Source of the DNA: Haplomitrium mnioides
Taxonomy: Eukaryota; Marchantiophyta; Haplomitriopsida; Calobryales
Length of the DNA stretch: 52,310 nucleotides
Direction of reading: 5' to 3'
NCBI GenBank assembly: GCA_049999725.1
Contig: JBNGIS010020578.1
Location: 1-52,310 of the forward strand
Below the pieces are notes generated by a model that did no database searches, was not told the DNA's origin, and was given only the letters and a program-made list of their open reading frames with translations. The position numbers were made by a program, and so were the translations under genes. This document shows, in pieces, positions 32,578 through 43,511 of this stretch. Every line of letters begins with the position of its first letter. Positions within the stretch are counted from its first letter, which is position 1.

Positions 32578-35500
32578 TTACATCAAAGTTCTTACAAGCA
32601 AAAGATAAGTAGTAAATTTGGGTAGATGAGTTCCATCCAGAGGAAACCAAAATTCATCTATTGAAAACTGTTTGCTCCAAATCTTTGCATTGGAGTCATT
32701 CAACTGGAATTTGAATTGTTGAGTAAGTGTAATATCATGTATCTTTTGAACTAGAGAGAGATGTTGTTGCAGAAAAATTTCAAAATCCCAAGTTTCCATC
32801 AAAAGAGTTACATGAGGTTTAAGATTATACGATAATTGTAGCGCATTACTAAGGTTTGTAATCGTGAAAGCTTTGACATGTTTCAAACATTTCGAGAATT
32901 TGCTGAATGTTTGATCAATTTGATCATGAGTATGGCCAACCATGAGAAATCACACCTTGATTTTTCAGAAAATATTCTTGGCAATAAGGAAACTAAGATA
33001 TCCAAATAAGATGGAATTCTTATTCTCTCGTATTGTGTTGTCTAACTAAAGATAAAAAGTTGGAGGCAACAGCCTTTCAAAGTCATATATAATTTTATTG
33101 ACCACAATAACTATTAAATTAGAATCGCTTCTCAAGTTTCCATAGGTTAAAAAGACCCTTGAAGAAAGACTATGATTGAATATTAAGGCACCAACAACAT
33201 CCATACCCACCAAACAATCTTTATCAATGTTTTTTGGTGGCAAAGACCAATGTGAAATAGTAGTTTTCTTCTAATCCATTCCATCAATGGCAATTCCTAA
33301 GTACTTTTGACCATCGGCATAACATTTCCTTTGATGGTTTGCAAGTTTTGCTCTTTCTTTCATTTTTGATCACAGTGAAGAAACAATTGGTGAATATATT
33401 TGACTGCATCATCACAAAGCACGAAAGACAAAAAAGTAGTTCAGCAAAACATGTGTAGATGTTTCAAACTTCAATAGACAACCTCAAGTGCTAAAAATAT
33501 TCGAATCATCTTAAACAAATGTTTGGATTGGTAGAATTGAAAATTTATACAAAGATTTAAACTAAACTTTAGGTAATTTAAATAAAGAAGAATCTGAATA
33601 ACACTCACAATAAGTACTTGTGTTTGACTTGAAATAAACAAAAGTTTTGATTGGAGAAAAAAAGGATTTGTACACAAAAGGTCACAAATTGGAACTATAA
33701 TTTCAAAGGTAGCTTGGACTCTTTGTTTGCAAAGGACTAAAAAAACCAAAATAGATCCTATGCATGCATAAGATCAGTGGAGACAACAACCAATCGTATG
33801 CGCTTATAAGACCAAAAGCAACAACACCAATATCATGAATTGCTTTGATTGTTGTTATGACTAGATTTGAAAAGAAAGAAGAACAAAACCTATGTGCGTA
33901 TAGAATTTGCAAACAACAAAAACGATTCTTGCTTTTGTTTATCTAGCAAAAGGCTCTTGATTCAAAGCAACAAAAGCAAAACTTGTTGCAAGGCTAAGGT
34001 TTCTACCAACAGTCAGATCCATTTCCTTGCTTTCTTTGACTATAGACAAGGTTTGGATTCAAACTATAAACAATAGTTGTTATGCAAGCATAGACTATGT
34101 TCTTACAACTCAAGATGCTAAGGTTTAGTCGACTAAAATCTTGTTTGTTGAACAACTTAACAAACCAAATATCTTTTGGCACTAAGTTGACAAAATATAA
34201 CATCTCTAGAACTAAGCTTTGAGTCTCAAAAAAAGAGCATGGATTAAGCAAAGGTTTCAAAAGAGAAGAAATTTGCTACCTTTGTCGGACTCAAACACGG
34301 ATTTTTCTCAATGATTTTATTTCTTTGCATGTTTCACAAACAACAAATCTATTGCGTTTTAAAATTTCAATATTTAGAAAATGAGTTCTCTAATGTTTTG
34401 TAGAACCCAAAAAAGAAAGAATGCGAAATGGGATCTTTCTCTTTCAAATAAGTTGTGTAGTAGTTATAAACTTCCCATTTTGTAAGATTATCGAGCAAGT
34501 TATAAACTTTGTGAGTAGGCATTCTCTCGTAGTATCCCTAAAAAAAACTATTCATCCACTCACGCACAAATACCCCTTTAGCAGATAGTCCTCTTTTTCT
34601 CAAAATGCCTTTAGGATCTAGGTTTTTGAGATTTTGAATCCTTTGGATTATATCATTCCCTACTGATAATGCTAGTTTGAAGGCTCTTCTACAGACAACA
34701 GTGTCGCTAGGCAGAGTGAATCGATTGTCAACATCAGAGTCTTTTCTTGGTATTCCCCACTACAATGTGATATCTCGATTCTTCATGCTTTGCCAAAAAT
34801 ACGTTTCTCTCACAATTTTCAAAATATTTGTCTTGCACAACGACAAACAATTATTTTGAAAATATGAAATTCTTCTCAATTTGGAAATTGATTTTGGACC
34901 GAGCTTTTTCTTCACAAAGTTATCATCATGATGGACTTTCCGCAAAATTTTCTCACATAAAGTGTTTTTCCGTTTGGGTTTTGGACTAGACAAAGAATTC
35001 TTATGTTGTGTTGGTCAATTCAGTTTGTAGGCAAATCCAACCATCGGAGATAATTCATCATCGTGAAGATCTTGAACATCATCTATGACAATGTTTGTTT
35101 CTTTGCAATAAGTTTTCAAAGGATGAAATCCTCCTTGAGGATTGGGAGAACTGCACCATGCCAAAACATAATCGTCATGAATATCTTGAACATTAAGAAG
35201 TGTTTTTTGCAACATAATCGGTGCCCTTGGCGATAACTCCAATGAAATATTGATTGATTGAGACTCTTTACTAGAATCATTTCTCAAATTGTCGTTTGAA
35301 GAGTCCTCCAAAAGAATTTGGTTTGTTTCAGATTTTCTAATCTTATTGCAAGGTCCAACTTGAATAGAAATCATTTGTTGTTTGGCTGATGCTATCAGTG
35401 ACAACGATTCATCTCCAAAAATTGAAATTTTCCACTAATTTTATTCTCTTTGTATTTTGGACAAACACATTTGGATCTTGAATTTCAAGGTCTTTATCAG

Positions 35501-36011
35501 ATGAGGACAAAGAAAGGTCCACAAGTGTCTGTAAACTCTGACTTGAATATCTTTCTATTGATCTCTTGGAGTTGTCAAAAGAGATATTCAACTTTGACTG
35601 CTTTGCCAGCTACAAAGATTAAAAACCTGCAGAAAGTTGAGTCTTGGATCCAATGCGAGCGCTAGGTTCCCTCTTTGATCCTTTGCGCGCAACTTGTTCA
35701 CTTCTTGTTCCTATGCACGCAATGGATTTAGTCTTGGACTCTATGCATGCATAGGGTTTAATCCCTGATCCTATGCTTGTATATGGTTCACCTTCTCGAT
35801 CTTCTTAGGTAGAGTTATCTGATTCAAAAAAAGCCATCTCTTTCCCCAAAATACTCGCCATCACTTTTGATGTTTTAGGTATTCCATCCCTTACCTCCAA
35901 AGAATTGCGGTTTGAACAAATCTCTAGCTGTTGGTCAAAATAAACACTCTTCTGTGAACATGAATCTTGGAATTCTAACCTCTTCTTGCCTTTGAAAATT
36001 CTAACCATCAA
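32578..36011 (-). pseudogene. DUF7869-type transposon-associated coding repeat, decayed
   Basis: Minus-strand pieces in order: a Lys/Ser-rich N-terminal part (36011-35809, 35591-35409, 35404-35015); VVCRRAFKLALSVGNDIIQRIQN and RGLSAKG (about 34710-34560); YLGIAIDGMD (about 33320-33280); YGNLRSDSNLIV, LPPTFYL.LDNT.RENKNS and FGYLSFL (33170-32970); FLMVGHTHDQIDQTFSKFSK (about 32950-32890); then a C-terminal part to 32578. CR..F, IDGMDQKK, LDNT.RENKN and VGHTH.DID.xFS are the recurrent blocks of a family found as repeats in many eukaryotes. Stops and frameshifts are frequent. Short palindromic arrays lie within it at about 33735-33800 and 35640-35800. The mechanism of mobility of this family is not something I can assert. 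Confidence 0.7.
35640..35800. repeat. Palindromic minisatellite array
   Basis: Units of about 35 bp with cores TATGCACGCAATGG, TATGCATGCATAGG, TGCGCGCAACTT between GATCC/GACTC words. Lies inside the DUF7869-type repeat. Confidence 0.75.
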
Positions 36012-36220
36012 TAAATCTTGCTAGAAAATCAACTATTTTAAGAAACTATTTCAACAAATAATCTCAACTTCTAATGGCCTACCTAAAATAAGTGTTTTTA
36101 AAGAAAATTTTGCAAAACGACAAAATTATGAACTTTTTGTGAAGAAATCAAAAAGATGAAAACGAGCGATGCTTTATATACTAATGTTTTTTGCACCACG
36201 CAAGCCTACATGTCAAGAGC

Positions 36221-36320
36221 NNNNNNNNNNNNNNNNNNNNNNNNNNNNNNNNNNNNNNNNNNNNNNNNNNNNNNNNNNNNNNNNNNNNNNNNNNNNNNNN
36301 NNNNNNNNNNNNNNNNNNNN
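36221..36320. other. Assembly gap, 100 N
   Basis: Exactly 100 N, the conventional length for a gap of unknown size. The order of the DUF7869 repeat and the methyltransferase copy across it depends on scaffolding. Confidence 0.95.
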
Positions 36321-36415
36321 CTTGTTACTATGCCAATTTCAGCCTTTTGGTGTTTGTGAACTTTTGTTCGTCAGATTTTTGCCTTCAAATTTCACCAACT
36401 TTTACTTTTGAGAAA

Positions 36416-36776
36416 ATGGCATCACAAGCCAATGCTTCCAAACCAGCTCAACCAAAGCCTTATAAGTATTTGGATGTTATGAAGGTTCTAAAGCCACAAA
36501 AATTAGACTAAGAACGACAACTTTGTTGTGGCACCAAAAAAGACATTGATCAACACTTTTACCTTTTTTTCTAGTGAAGGTGAAAATTTTAACATGGGCA
36601 TTTTAGTCCAAATAACCATGATTAGAGAGGGGCAAAGAGCCCACATCAGGTTGCTTGTGCAGTCACCGGATAGCATTACCCTCTACAAGGTCTCACAGAA
36701 AAGATTTTGCTTTACAGAGATAAACTCCATGGACATCTTCACCAAACATCTACAGACGACTAGGGACGACGACAAG
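36416..36776 (+). other. Exon 1: BAH-like module
   Basis: ATG at 36416, ASKPAQPKPYKYLDV, LCCGTKKDIDQHFYLF, then after a frameshift SEGENFNMGILVQITMI, LLVQSPDSITLY, QKRFCFTEINSMDIFTK. The order EGE...GILVQI...R...T...KR.(Y/C)F.E...DIF resembles BAH domains (EGEDFYI.KI.E, RWF.R..DT, KRVFLS). This is the least certain of the domain calls; the 40 residues around the T and KRF blocks carry the argument. Exon ends GACAAG|GTAAGA. Confidence 0.45.
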
Positions 36777-36824
36777 GTAAGATCTTAAAACTATTTTTCA
36801 TTTGCTTTCTTTTTGCACTGATTT

Positions 36825-37190
36825 GGAACTCCATGCGTACATGGACTCATGAGTCAATATGCGCTTGGACTCGAGACTCCATGCTCGTATGGACTACGGA
36901 GTCACTACGTGAATCGATCACAGAGTCCAGGCAGGCATGGACTCCCAAGTACAAGTGCACATTGACTCGGGAGTCCTTGCATGCTTGGAGTCTAGAGTCT
37001 ATGCGCTCTTGGATTCCGGAGCCCCTGCGCGCATGGACTTTAGACTCTAGGCACGCATAGACTCCAGAGTCCAAGCGCACCTAGAGTTTAGACTCCCTGC
37101 GTGCAAGAACTTTGGAGTTCTTGTACAAATAGACTCTGGAGTCCATGTGAGTATGGACTCCAACATCCATCCGCGTTGGGATTCCAATGT
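36825..37190. repeat. Palindromic minisatellite array in intron 1 of copy 1
   Basis: About twelve units of 30 bp with consensus GGACTC..GAGTCCATGCGCGCAT. It reads open in several frames (WTxESxxAW on plus) only because the unit length is a multiple of three; the homologous intron of copy 2 holds the same repeat (51625-51770). Confidence 0.9.
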
Positions 37191-37289
37191 TTTTTTTTAG
37201 CTTAGACTAAAGGTTTAAGAGCTTAAAATTCCTCATAAACATATGGAGATTTTTTGTGTTGTATGTTTGATCACTTTTTATTTTTGTTT

Positions 37290-38765
37290 TCAATTTTCTC
37301 AATATTTGACCGACTTCGCTGATGCTTACTCGGACGTGAAGCGCGTAGAACGAGACTTCATCAACCTCACCATTTGCATCAAACTATTGAAGCCCAAGCA
37401 GAGAGTCCACATTCAACAACCAGTGCCGCATCCAAGAGCGGCGACTATGTCAGCGACAACAACAGCATGATCATTAGCTACCAAAGAGAGAGAGGCGATG
37501 GAGCCAGTCGAGGCTCCAAAAAAGAAGAAACAAGTTGTCCCAAAGAAGAAGCCTGTGCCCGCACCAATTATTCAAGAGGTGCTAGCCCCCTTCCAATCTC
37601 CAACCATGTCATCTTCTGTGACCCCTTTGTCTTCAACTCCTAGTAGCTCAAAGGAGGAAGTAGAGTCAAAGCCGGTGCAAGCTTCGACCTCAAGATCAAA
37701 AAAGCAATTGCACAAGAAGTTGCAAATCTTTCAGAAACAAGAGTAGGTGGATCCTTAGACAGTGTCTGAGGAAGACAAAAACAAAATGAGGGACTTTGCA
37801 ATCCAGCGATGAAGAGTTTGAGAGGAAACAATAGCGATTTGGATAAAAAATCCAAACCTTCCAAAATCAGGAATGGATAAGTGTAGACCATTCCAAATTT
37901 GGAGGTTAAATGAGGATTGTTTGGAGCTTCTAGCGCAAAGAATGCTGACAAACAAGCATGCACACAACTTCTTCATTGTTGTAGTGTTCTTGAAGTGTGG
38001 GTTAAAAGATAAGTTAGAGTTCGATTTGAGGAACCCTGACAAATATAGATACGAGATTGGAGAAGGCAATCACGGTGCTGCCGCAAGGTAGCTTCTAATC
38101 ACCAAATATGGAGCAAAAACTCCAATGCTTTCGCTCCATAATTGTTATGTTTACATGGGGCTGACTCCAATAGAGGCCGACATATTTGCAACAGATCACA
38201 ATTATGACCAAAGGTACAGATTGGAAATGACGTTGATTCATAAGGTTGAATATTGGCATCAGAGGTGCATAGAGAGTGGGATGGTGTCATCCCAAAAATT
38301 AAAAAGAGAGTTGGGGCTAGAGACCCTAAAGATCAAGCCAAAGCTGACTCTTGAGAAGACAGTCACTTTTCAAGACAATTTGTTCCAGCTGGCACTCCGA
38401 AGTGGTGAGCTTTGGGATTTACAATAGAGCATTTTTTCTATGTGGGAGAAAAATACATTGAAAGGCCAAAAGCCTAAAGCCAAAGGATTGTTGAGAATGG
38501 AGAACATGAAGTGGAGATCATGGAGGTCCCTTCATGGTCTTCCGGACGAAGCTAAAATTTTGTTTTGAAACGAGTGGAAGTCGAAGAGCTTTCAACTGAA
38601 GAAATGTCTCACGAGCTGGAGAGACATAAAGTTTTAGCGATCATAGTTAAGTTTTTTTGCTCCAAAGTCTACTACAGCTCTTGAGAAGAAGCTAAAGAGG
38701 AGTACCCTCTCCACACTGAGGAGGCAAAGATGTCTTCGCTTTACTCTAACTTTGAGAAGCTATTG
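37290..38765 (+). other. Exon 2: Lys/Ser linker and ParB-like domain
   Basis: One frame throughout, with seven or more stops. A first block FADAYSDVKRVERDFINL is followed by a basic, low-complexity linker (PKKKKQVVPKKKPVP, SSTPSSSKEEVES). Then RPFQIWRLNEDCLELL, FFIVVVFLKCGLKDKLEFDL, YRYEIGEGNHGAAAR (GNHG at 38065-38076), LITKYGAKTPMLSL, NCYVYMGLTPIEADIFATDH and NYDQRYRLEMT. The hydrophobic strand, Y.I.EGNH..AA, and A...A..HN order are those of ParB-type domains, where the motif is usually G.HR. In bacteria and phages ParB-like domains are often fused to amino-methyltransferases. The C-terminal part (SGMVSSQKLKREL, SIFSMWEKN, GQKPKAKG) is conserved between copies but unassigned. Confidence 0.55.
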
Positions 38766-38854
38766 GTAAGTTTGTTTTTCCATTCTACATTTCTTTTTCT
38801 AGAGTTGTATTGAATTTTTTGTAAAGGTTGTTTTGCTAGAATAAAATGATTCGT

Positions 38855-39000
38855 AGTCTGTGGGCGCATGAACTTCAATGTCCATGCGTGTTTGGACTTG
38901 AGAGTCTAGATGCAAGTCTATGCGCATTGGGACTCTCAAGTCCATGGGCACATGGACTTCATTGATCATGCTTGTGTTGACTCTCAAGTCCATGCGTGTG
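38855..39000. repeat. Palindromic minisatellite, intron 2, left part
   Basis: Units such as GAACTTCAATGTCCATGCGTG and GACTCTCAAGTCCATGGGCACATGGACTTC. Continues at 42693-42775 after the 3.7-kb insertion; joining CCATGCGTG with TGCATGGACTT restores one palindromic unit. Confidence 0.85.
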
Positions 39001-40679
39001 TCGCTCCCCTGTTCGAGGCCTTAACCTTCTCAGTCATCTCTTTGGAGGCAGGGGAGGACAGATTGTGGGCTTTCAAGTTCTTTTTTGAGATGTCCCCTTG
39101 CCAGTTACCACTTTCAGGCTCTAAAGATTCTCCCTTTCCTTTCCAGCCTTTAACACACCACTCCCTCTCTTCTGGTTGCACTCAAGTCAGTTATTCAAAC
39201 ATCTTCAGGTCCACATTCATTATCCCCCAGCTATGCTTTGTGTAATTCTTCCACTTTATTCAAAGGACCCAATGACTTAGGCCCTGCCACCTTATTTGTG
39301 CTTGGGGCAAAATGGGTGTTGTGACCTGCACCAATGTTCAACAAAACAGGACTAGACTCCCCCTCTTAAGGTTGTCACAGGATTGATACAACTAGTCTGC
39401 CTAGTTATCCTAATATGATCCAACTCCTAAACTCTTCTACAAGATCAGAGGCAGAGAGCATTCACCCCCAAGCTATCAGAACTGTGTCAAGGGATTGGAC
39501 TCCCCCTTTAGAGCTATCCCAGGGTTTGTTCAATTGGTCTTGATGCCTCCTAATCTAATGAATCTCTAGAACACACTTGCAGAAAGGAAATCTAACTACA
39601 CATATACACAAACACTTTATACAATATTTGCAAAGAGAAACAGAGTCCTTGAAAGCCCTCTGGATTTCCACCAGCTGATACCTCCCTTTTGAGTCCTTGC
39701 TGCTTTACAACCTGCAGCCCAACAACCCACACACCCTTCTCTCCAGATAGTTTTCTACTTCCATCGCTAGAAGCCTTGGATTTACTTCCTCAAGATCGGA
39801 AGAGGATTTCTTTCATTCCCATCTCTGGGAGACAATCTTATCGGCTGTAGGTAGCTCACTCCACCTTGAGCCCTGACGGGTAATCCCGCGCAATGCGCAG
39901 GTACTAACACAGTCCCCCCTCTCAACTCCACTTGAAGAATCAGGCCAAAGTGTACTCCGAACACTCTGGGCTGATGCGCTTGTACAAGGAAATGCCGAGA
40001 CGACTCCAAGCTCCTCACTTGGTAGCCTCTCCTTAGTTCTCAACAGGCCAGAATCCCTTCGAACTATCGTATCTGTCCACCTCCACTTTGGTCCATCGGC
40101 AAAGACGAGTTCACTTGGATCGTCCAAGCATCCAGAGCTCCTCACTTTGCGATTCTCGGCACCCCTCTAGTCCACCTCTGAATCCCCTTGGCCTTCTGGA
40201 GCTAGTTCACCCGCTTCACGTAGCTCCTCACTGAATTCTCACTCCTGTCTTACCATGCGCCATTCCCCTGTCTTGTGGTCGTTGTCGCTTCCTACAATCG
40301 CCCGTGCATCAACCCGAATGAATTCGAAGGCCATCGAGGTATACCCCTCCGTGCGTTGATCCCGCGAGCCCAATCCGATGAATAGTCGTTAATCCCATTG
40401 GCTCGGAATAGGGGGTGACGACAAGTGTCCCCTGCGGTCGTTATTCCTATTACAACAGAATGGGAGAAGGCGCCGCGTGTCTTGTTGGGTGGTTAGGAAA
40501 ATCCAATTACAACGGTAGTGTTACACGGAGTCCGAGGAATCTCACGGGTCGAGATTCCGTAGATTCCCGCGGAGCCAAGTCCGAAGGGTTCTTCGAAACA
40601 GAGTTCCAAAGCGCCTCGCGGAACCCAGTCCACGAAATCACCAAAGATTCCCCCATAGATCCCAAGTCGTTCTCCGTGC

Positions 40680-41060
40680 GCCACGTCGTCTGTAGCTTCG
40701 CCATCCAACGTTGCCCCGTAAGGAGGTAGGCTAACCGCCACACTGACCCTCCCTTCCAAAGTGGACCCGCTCGTGGCCCGAGGTTCGATGAGCCCTCACC
40801 TGCTGCCACGTGTCCTCTGACTTTGCTCAAGGCTCCCTGAGTCGCCATGTCATCCGAAGGGCGTCGTCCGACGCCGCCTCGCAAAGGGGTAGGTGGACCG
40901 TCGATTGACTTCCTTCCAAAAATGACCCACGGAATCCCCTCCATGCATCTCAAGGCACCACGTCATCCGAAGGCCACCATTCGACGTCGCCCCGCAAGGG
41001 GGTAGGCGAACTGTCGCGCTGATCCCTCTTCCGAAGTTGACCCATGGACTTCCCTCTCAT
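40680..41060. repeat. Diverged repeat of about 120-160 bp in the GC-rich insertion
   Basis: Three copies of CCACGTCATCCGAAGG.C..., then CGACG.CGCCCCGCAAGGGGG, TAGGCGAACTGTCGCGCTGA and CTTCC.AA.TTGACCCACGGA, starting near 40681, 40847 and 40957. The CCACGTCATC word recurs alone at about 41103 and 41142. Confidence 0.8.
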
Positions 41061-41399
41061 TCGTCCACATTTTTGAAACCCTCCGCGAACTCCTTGTGCT
41101 CGCCACGTTATCCGAAGAACCTCAGTGGACTCCCTGCGCTTGCTACGTCATCTGAAGAACCTCCCTCGCCGAGCCAGAACTTGTGCTGATGTCGCCATTT
41201 TGTCATTCCTTCGAAATAAGAACTATGCGCGCGCTAGAGCCTCCCTTTGTTAACTTCGATATAAGAACTACAAGGCCCATTTGGACCGTTCGCCCCTCTG
41301 TCAAACTTTTGGACGTTGCGGCCGTACCCCATCGAACTTTCTCCCTTGGTCATGCCGAAGCTGCAAAGAATCTCCCTTTTGGTGCCACTTGCTCCTCCG

Positions 41400-41960
41400 T
41401 CGATCACACCTGCGCTAACTTGATTTTTTGGCTGACTTCATCTTGCTCTCCGATTTGTCGATACATTGCCTTTTCGGCGTACCCATCGTTTCTCCATACC
41501 GGATCGGTGCCATATCGCCCTTCTGGCTCATCCTTCTTCCCGTTGGATGGTTCGCGATGGATTACCATTTCAACACTACAACTCATCATTGGACAGGATC
41601 ACCGATAAGTTGCCTTTTCGCCTCCACTCACTCTTCGTCGGACTGTTCGGTGATTTGTCCTCCTTTTGGCTCTCCTTTGCTTTTGCTCATATCGGATCCC
41701 CACTAAGTCACCCTTTCGGCTTCCACGGTTCTTCCTTGGTCGAAACATTGATCAATCACCTCTTTGGCATCCATCGGTTCTCCTCTGATCGGATTCGTGC
41801 TAAGTCACCCTTTCAGCTTCCTCGATCCTCCTCTGCTCGGATCTCCAATAAATCACCCTTCCGGCACTCTTCTGTTTTCCTTCGGCCAGACCCACGATAT
41901 GTCACTTTTTCGGGTCTTCCTCTTGGCTCCCCGGTTGGACTCTCCACAGATCCTTGTTAA
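41400..41960. repeat. Diverged tandem repeat of about 60-65 bp
   Basis: Units of the type TTCCATCGGTTCTCCTCTG.TCGGAT..GTG.TAAGTCACCCTTTC run through this stretch in at least eight degenerate copies. They create open frames on the plus strand (41428-41960) rich in Ser/Phe/Pro that I regard as repeat artefacts. Confidence 0.75.
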
Positions 41961-42692
41961 GTGAGGTCCCCACGTCGTAAGATGGATCGAAACCCCGTTA
42001 ACCGGGATCCCCACTTAGGAAGACGACTTCCCGGAGATCTTTGGGCTCCCTAGAGCTGCTACGTCCTCCGTAGAATCCCGTGAATCGTTCCGGAGACGCC
42101 ACGTTTCTATGGAATCTCGCGGGGCCTTCAAGGAACTCCACGTTTCCGCGGATTCGAAGAAAGAGCTCAATCGGCCTTTGCAGGGCATGCTCATGCTTGC
42201 GAGATCGAGGCGTCCCTCGTCCCTAGCCTAGCTCGCCCTTGTGACGATCTCGCCTCCTCATTTTGTCCCCGATCCTTGCTTCATGATTTGTGGCCGCTGC
42301 AGGACATGTCCGCGATCTGCCTCCTTTTGAGTGCCTTCGGGTTTCTGCTTGTGGATCCGTTCTTCCTCCTTGGATTGCTTTGCCTAGAGTGGGCGTTCCC
42401 TTCTCCCTTACTCGGCCTTGATCCCTGCATCCTCTTGAGGCCCACGGATTCTCGTTGGCCTGCTTCGAATTTTGAAATAGGACCCCTCCTCTGGCTGGCG
42501 ATCACTGCCCTCTGCTCATCCTCCCGCCATGATCTTGTCTTCCTCCTAGGAATCATGCGCCCTACTCTTTACTAGTTGTTTGAGAGTAATCCGTGGCTCT
42601 TGAGAGGCTTTCACTCTTTCAAAGGGCCATTGTGCTAGTGATGCTTCTGATTTCCTGAATTCTGCTTTAGGCACCCAAATCGCTGGCTGACA

Positions 42693-42775
42693 GTGTGCAT
42701 GGACTTCAATGTCTTTGCGCGCATGGACTCTCAAGTACATGCTGAGATGGACTTAAAGGTACTTGCTCACATGCT
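42693..42775. repeat. Palindromic minisatellite, intron 2, right part
   Basis: GTGCATGGACTTCAATGTCTTTGCGCGCATGGACTCTCAAGTACATG...; continuation of 38855-39000. Confidence 0.85.
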
Positions 42776-42847
42776 CTTCTTTTTTAAAGTCTACACTTTT
42801 ATTTTTGTTGTCTCCTCTTACTTTTTTTCATTTTCGCTCTATATATG

Positions 42848-43403
42848 GAGACAAAACGTTCAAACGACAGCTTGCTTAAAAATTGACTACAGCTGCCAAA
42901 GGGTGAAAAAGATCAAGGGTCAAAGAAGCCTTGGAAGATCAAGACCAAGCCTCCACACTTGTATCCAACCCTCTTGCTTTTTTGCTTCAGCGCCAAAAAG
43001 CTAGAGAGTAGAAATCAAGGCAACAAAATGATGTTGCTGCCCTACCCACTAAAGGAGTTCTTTGCAATGAAGATGAGGACTAAATGTCCTATGTTGATGA
43101 ACTCAACGTGGCATTTTACCAAGTCCACGGTGAGGCAAATGCTTGTTAGTTGAAGGGATATGTGAAACCTAGATGTTTTACTTTGGCAATTGCAAACACT
43201 CCTTATGGTTACAACCTTAAGGAATGTAAGCATGACGATTCCGAACCCTTTACCAAGGATGACATTTTTGATATGGTTTCCTTTGTTGCAACAATCACAA
43301 CTTTTGATTTTTGGTCTTTTGTAATAATTCATTCTTCAAAACAATTTGGCACCATTGAGGATGCTCTTTTGGAGGTTTGTTGTGCCATTGACCACAACAT
43401 ATG
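42848..43403 (+). other. Exon 3: methyltransferase catalytic motif IV region
   Basis: Reads QNDVAALPTKG, MSYVDELNVAFYQVHGEANA, KGYVKPRCFTLAIANTPYGY (NTPY at 43195-43206), CKHDDSEPFTKDDIFDMV, FWSFVIIHSSKQFGTIEDAL and CCAIDHNI, ending at donor ATG|GTAAG. Copy 2 has ADIPY at the same place, within the D/N/S-(P/I)-P-Y/F/W motif IV of amino-methyltransferases that acts on the exocyclic amine. Hydrophobic FTLAIAD before it forms the expected beta-strand. The stop after SRE (TAG for Trp in copy 2) and two others interrupt it. Confidence 0.65.
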
Positions 43404-43511
43404 GTAAGTTTTTTTAAATTTTTTTTTGTATTTTAGTTTATCTTGTTTAGTTTTCTTACACTATCTTTCATGTGTCTAATTTGTTTGCTTTTATTACTAC
43501 ACGGACAAAAG

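Larger units (their letters stand above)
39001..42692. mobile_element. GC-rich 3.7-kb insertion, probable solo LTR or non-autonomous LTR element
   Basis: Flanked by GTGTG at 38996-39000 and 42693-42697, a perfect 5-bp target duplication. If the element is taken as TG...CA (from 38999), the duplication is GCGTG/GTGTG. Base composition from about 39,800 on is strikingly GC-rich compared with both flanks. No RT, integrase or other coding domain is present, and no terminal direct repeats were found by eye, so a single long LTR is the simplest reading; a large non-autonomous element is the alternative. It contains two internal repeat sets (listed separately) and a near-duplicate of GGACTCCCCCT..AG...TCACAGG at about 39355 and 39490. 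Confidence 0.55.

Noticed and set aside
36833-37080. Open frames with a 10-residue repeat (WTxESxxAW and the reverse-strand equivalent)
   Set aside because: They arise from the 30-bp palindromic minisatellite, whose unit is a multiple of three; the array lies between a good donor and the next exon in both gene copies.
36825-37190. CRISPR-like array of short palindromic repeats
   Set aside because: Units are contiguous and diverged, with no unique spacers of constant length and no cas genes, in a plant nuclear context.
37873-38427. Reading the ParB-like exon as a gag or transposase domain
   Set aside because: Both copies conserve Y.I.EGN H..AA and an A..DH.YDQ helix with no zinc knuckle, DDE/D or protease motif, and the frame leads into methyltransferase exons.
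40407-41960. Possible bacterial contamination or GC-rich genes (148-, 141- and 164-aa frames)
   Set aside because: Frames overlap on both strands, follow internal repeat units, show no domains, and the segment is bounded by a 5-bp target duplication inside a plant repeat.
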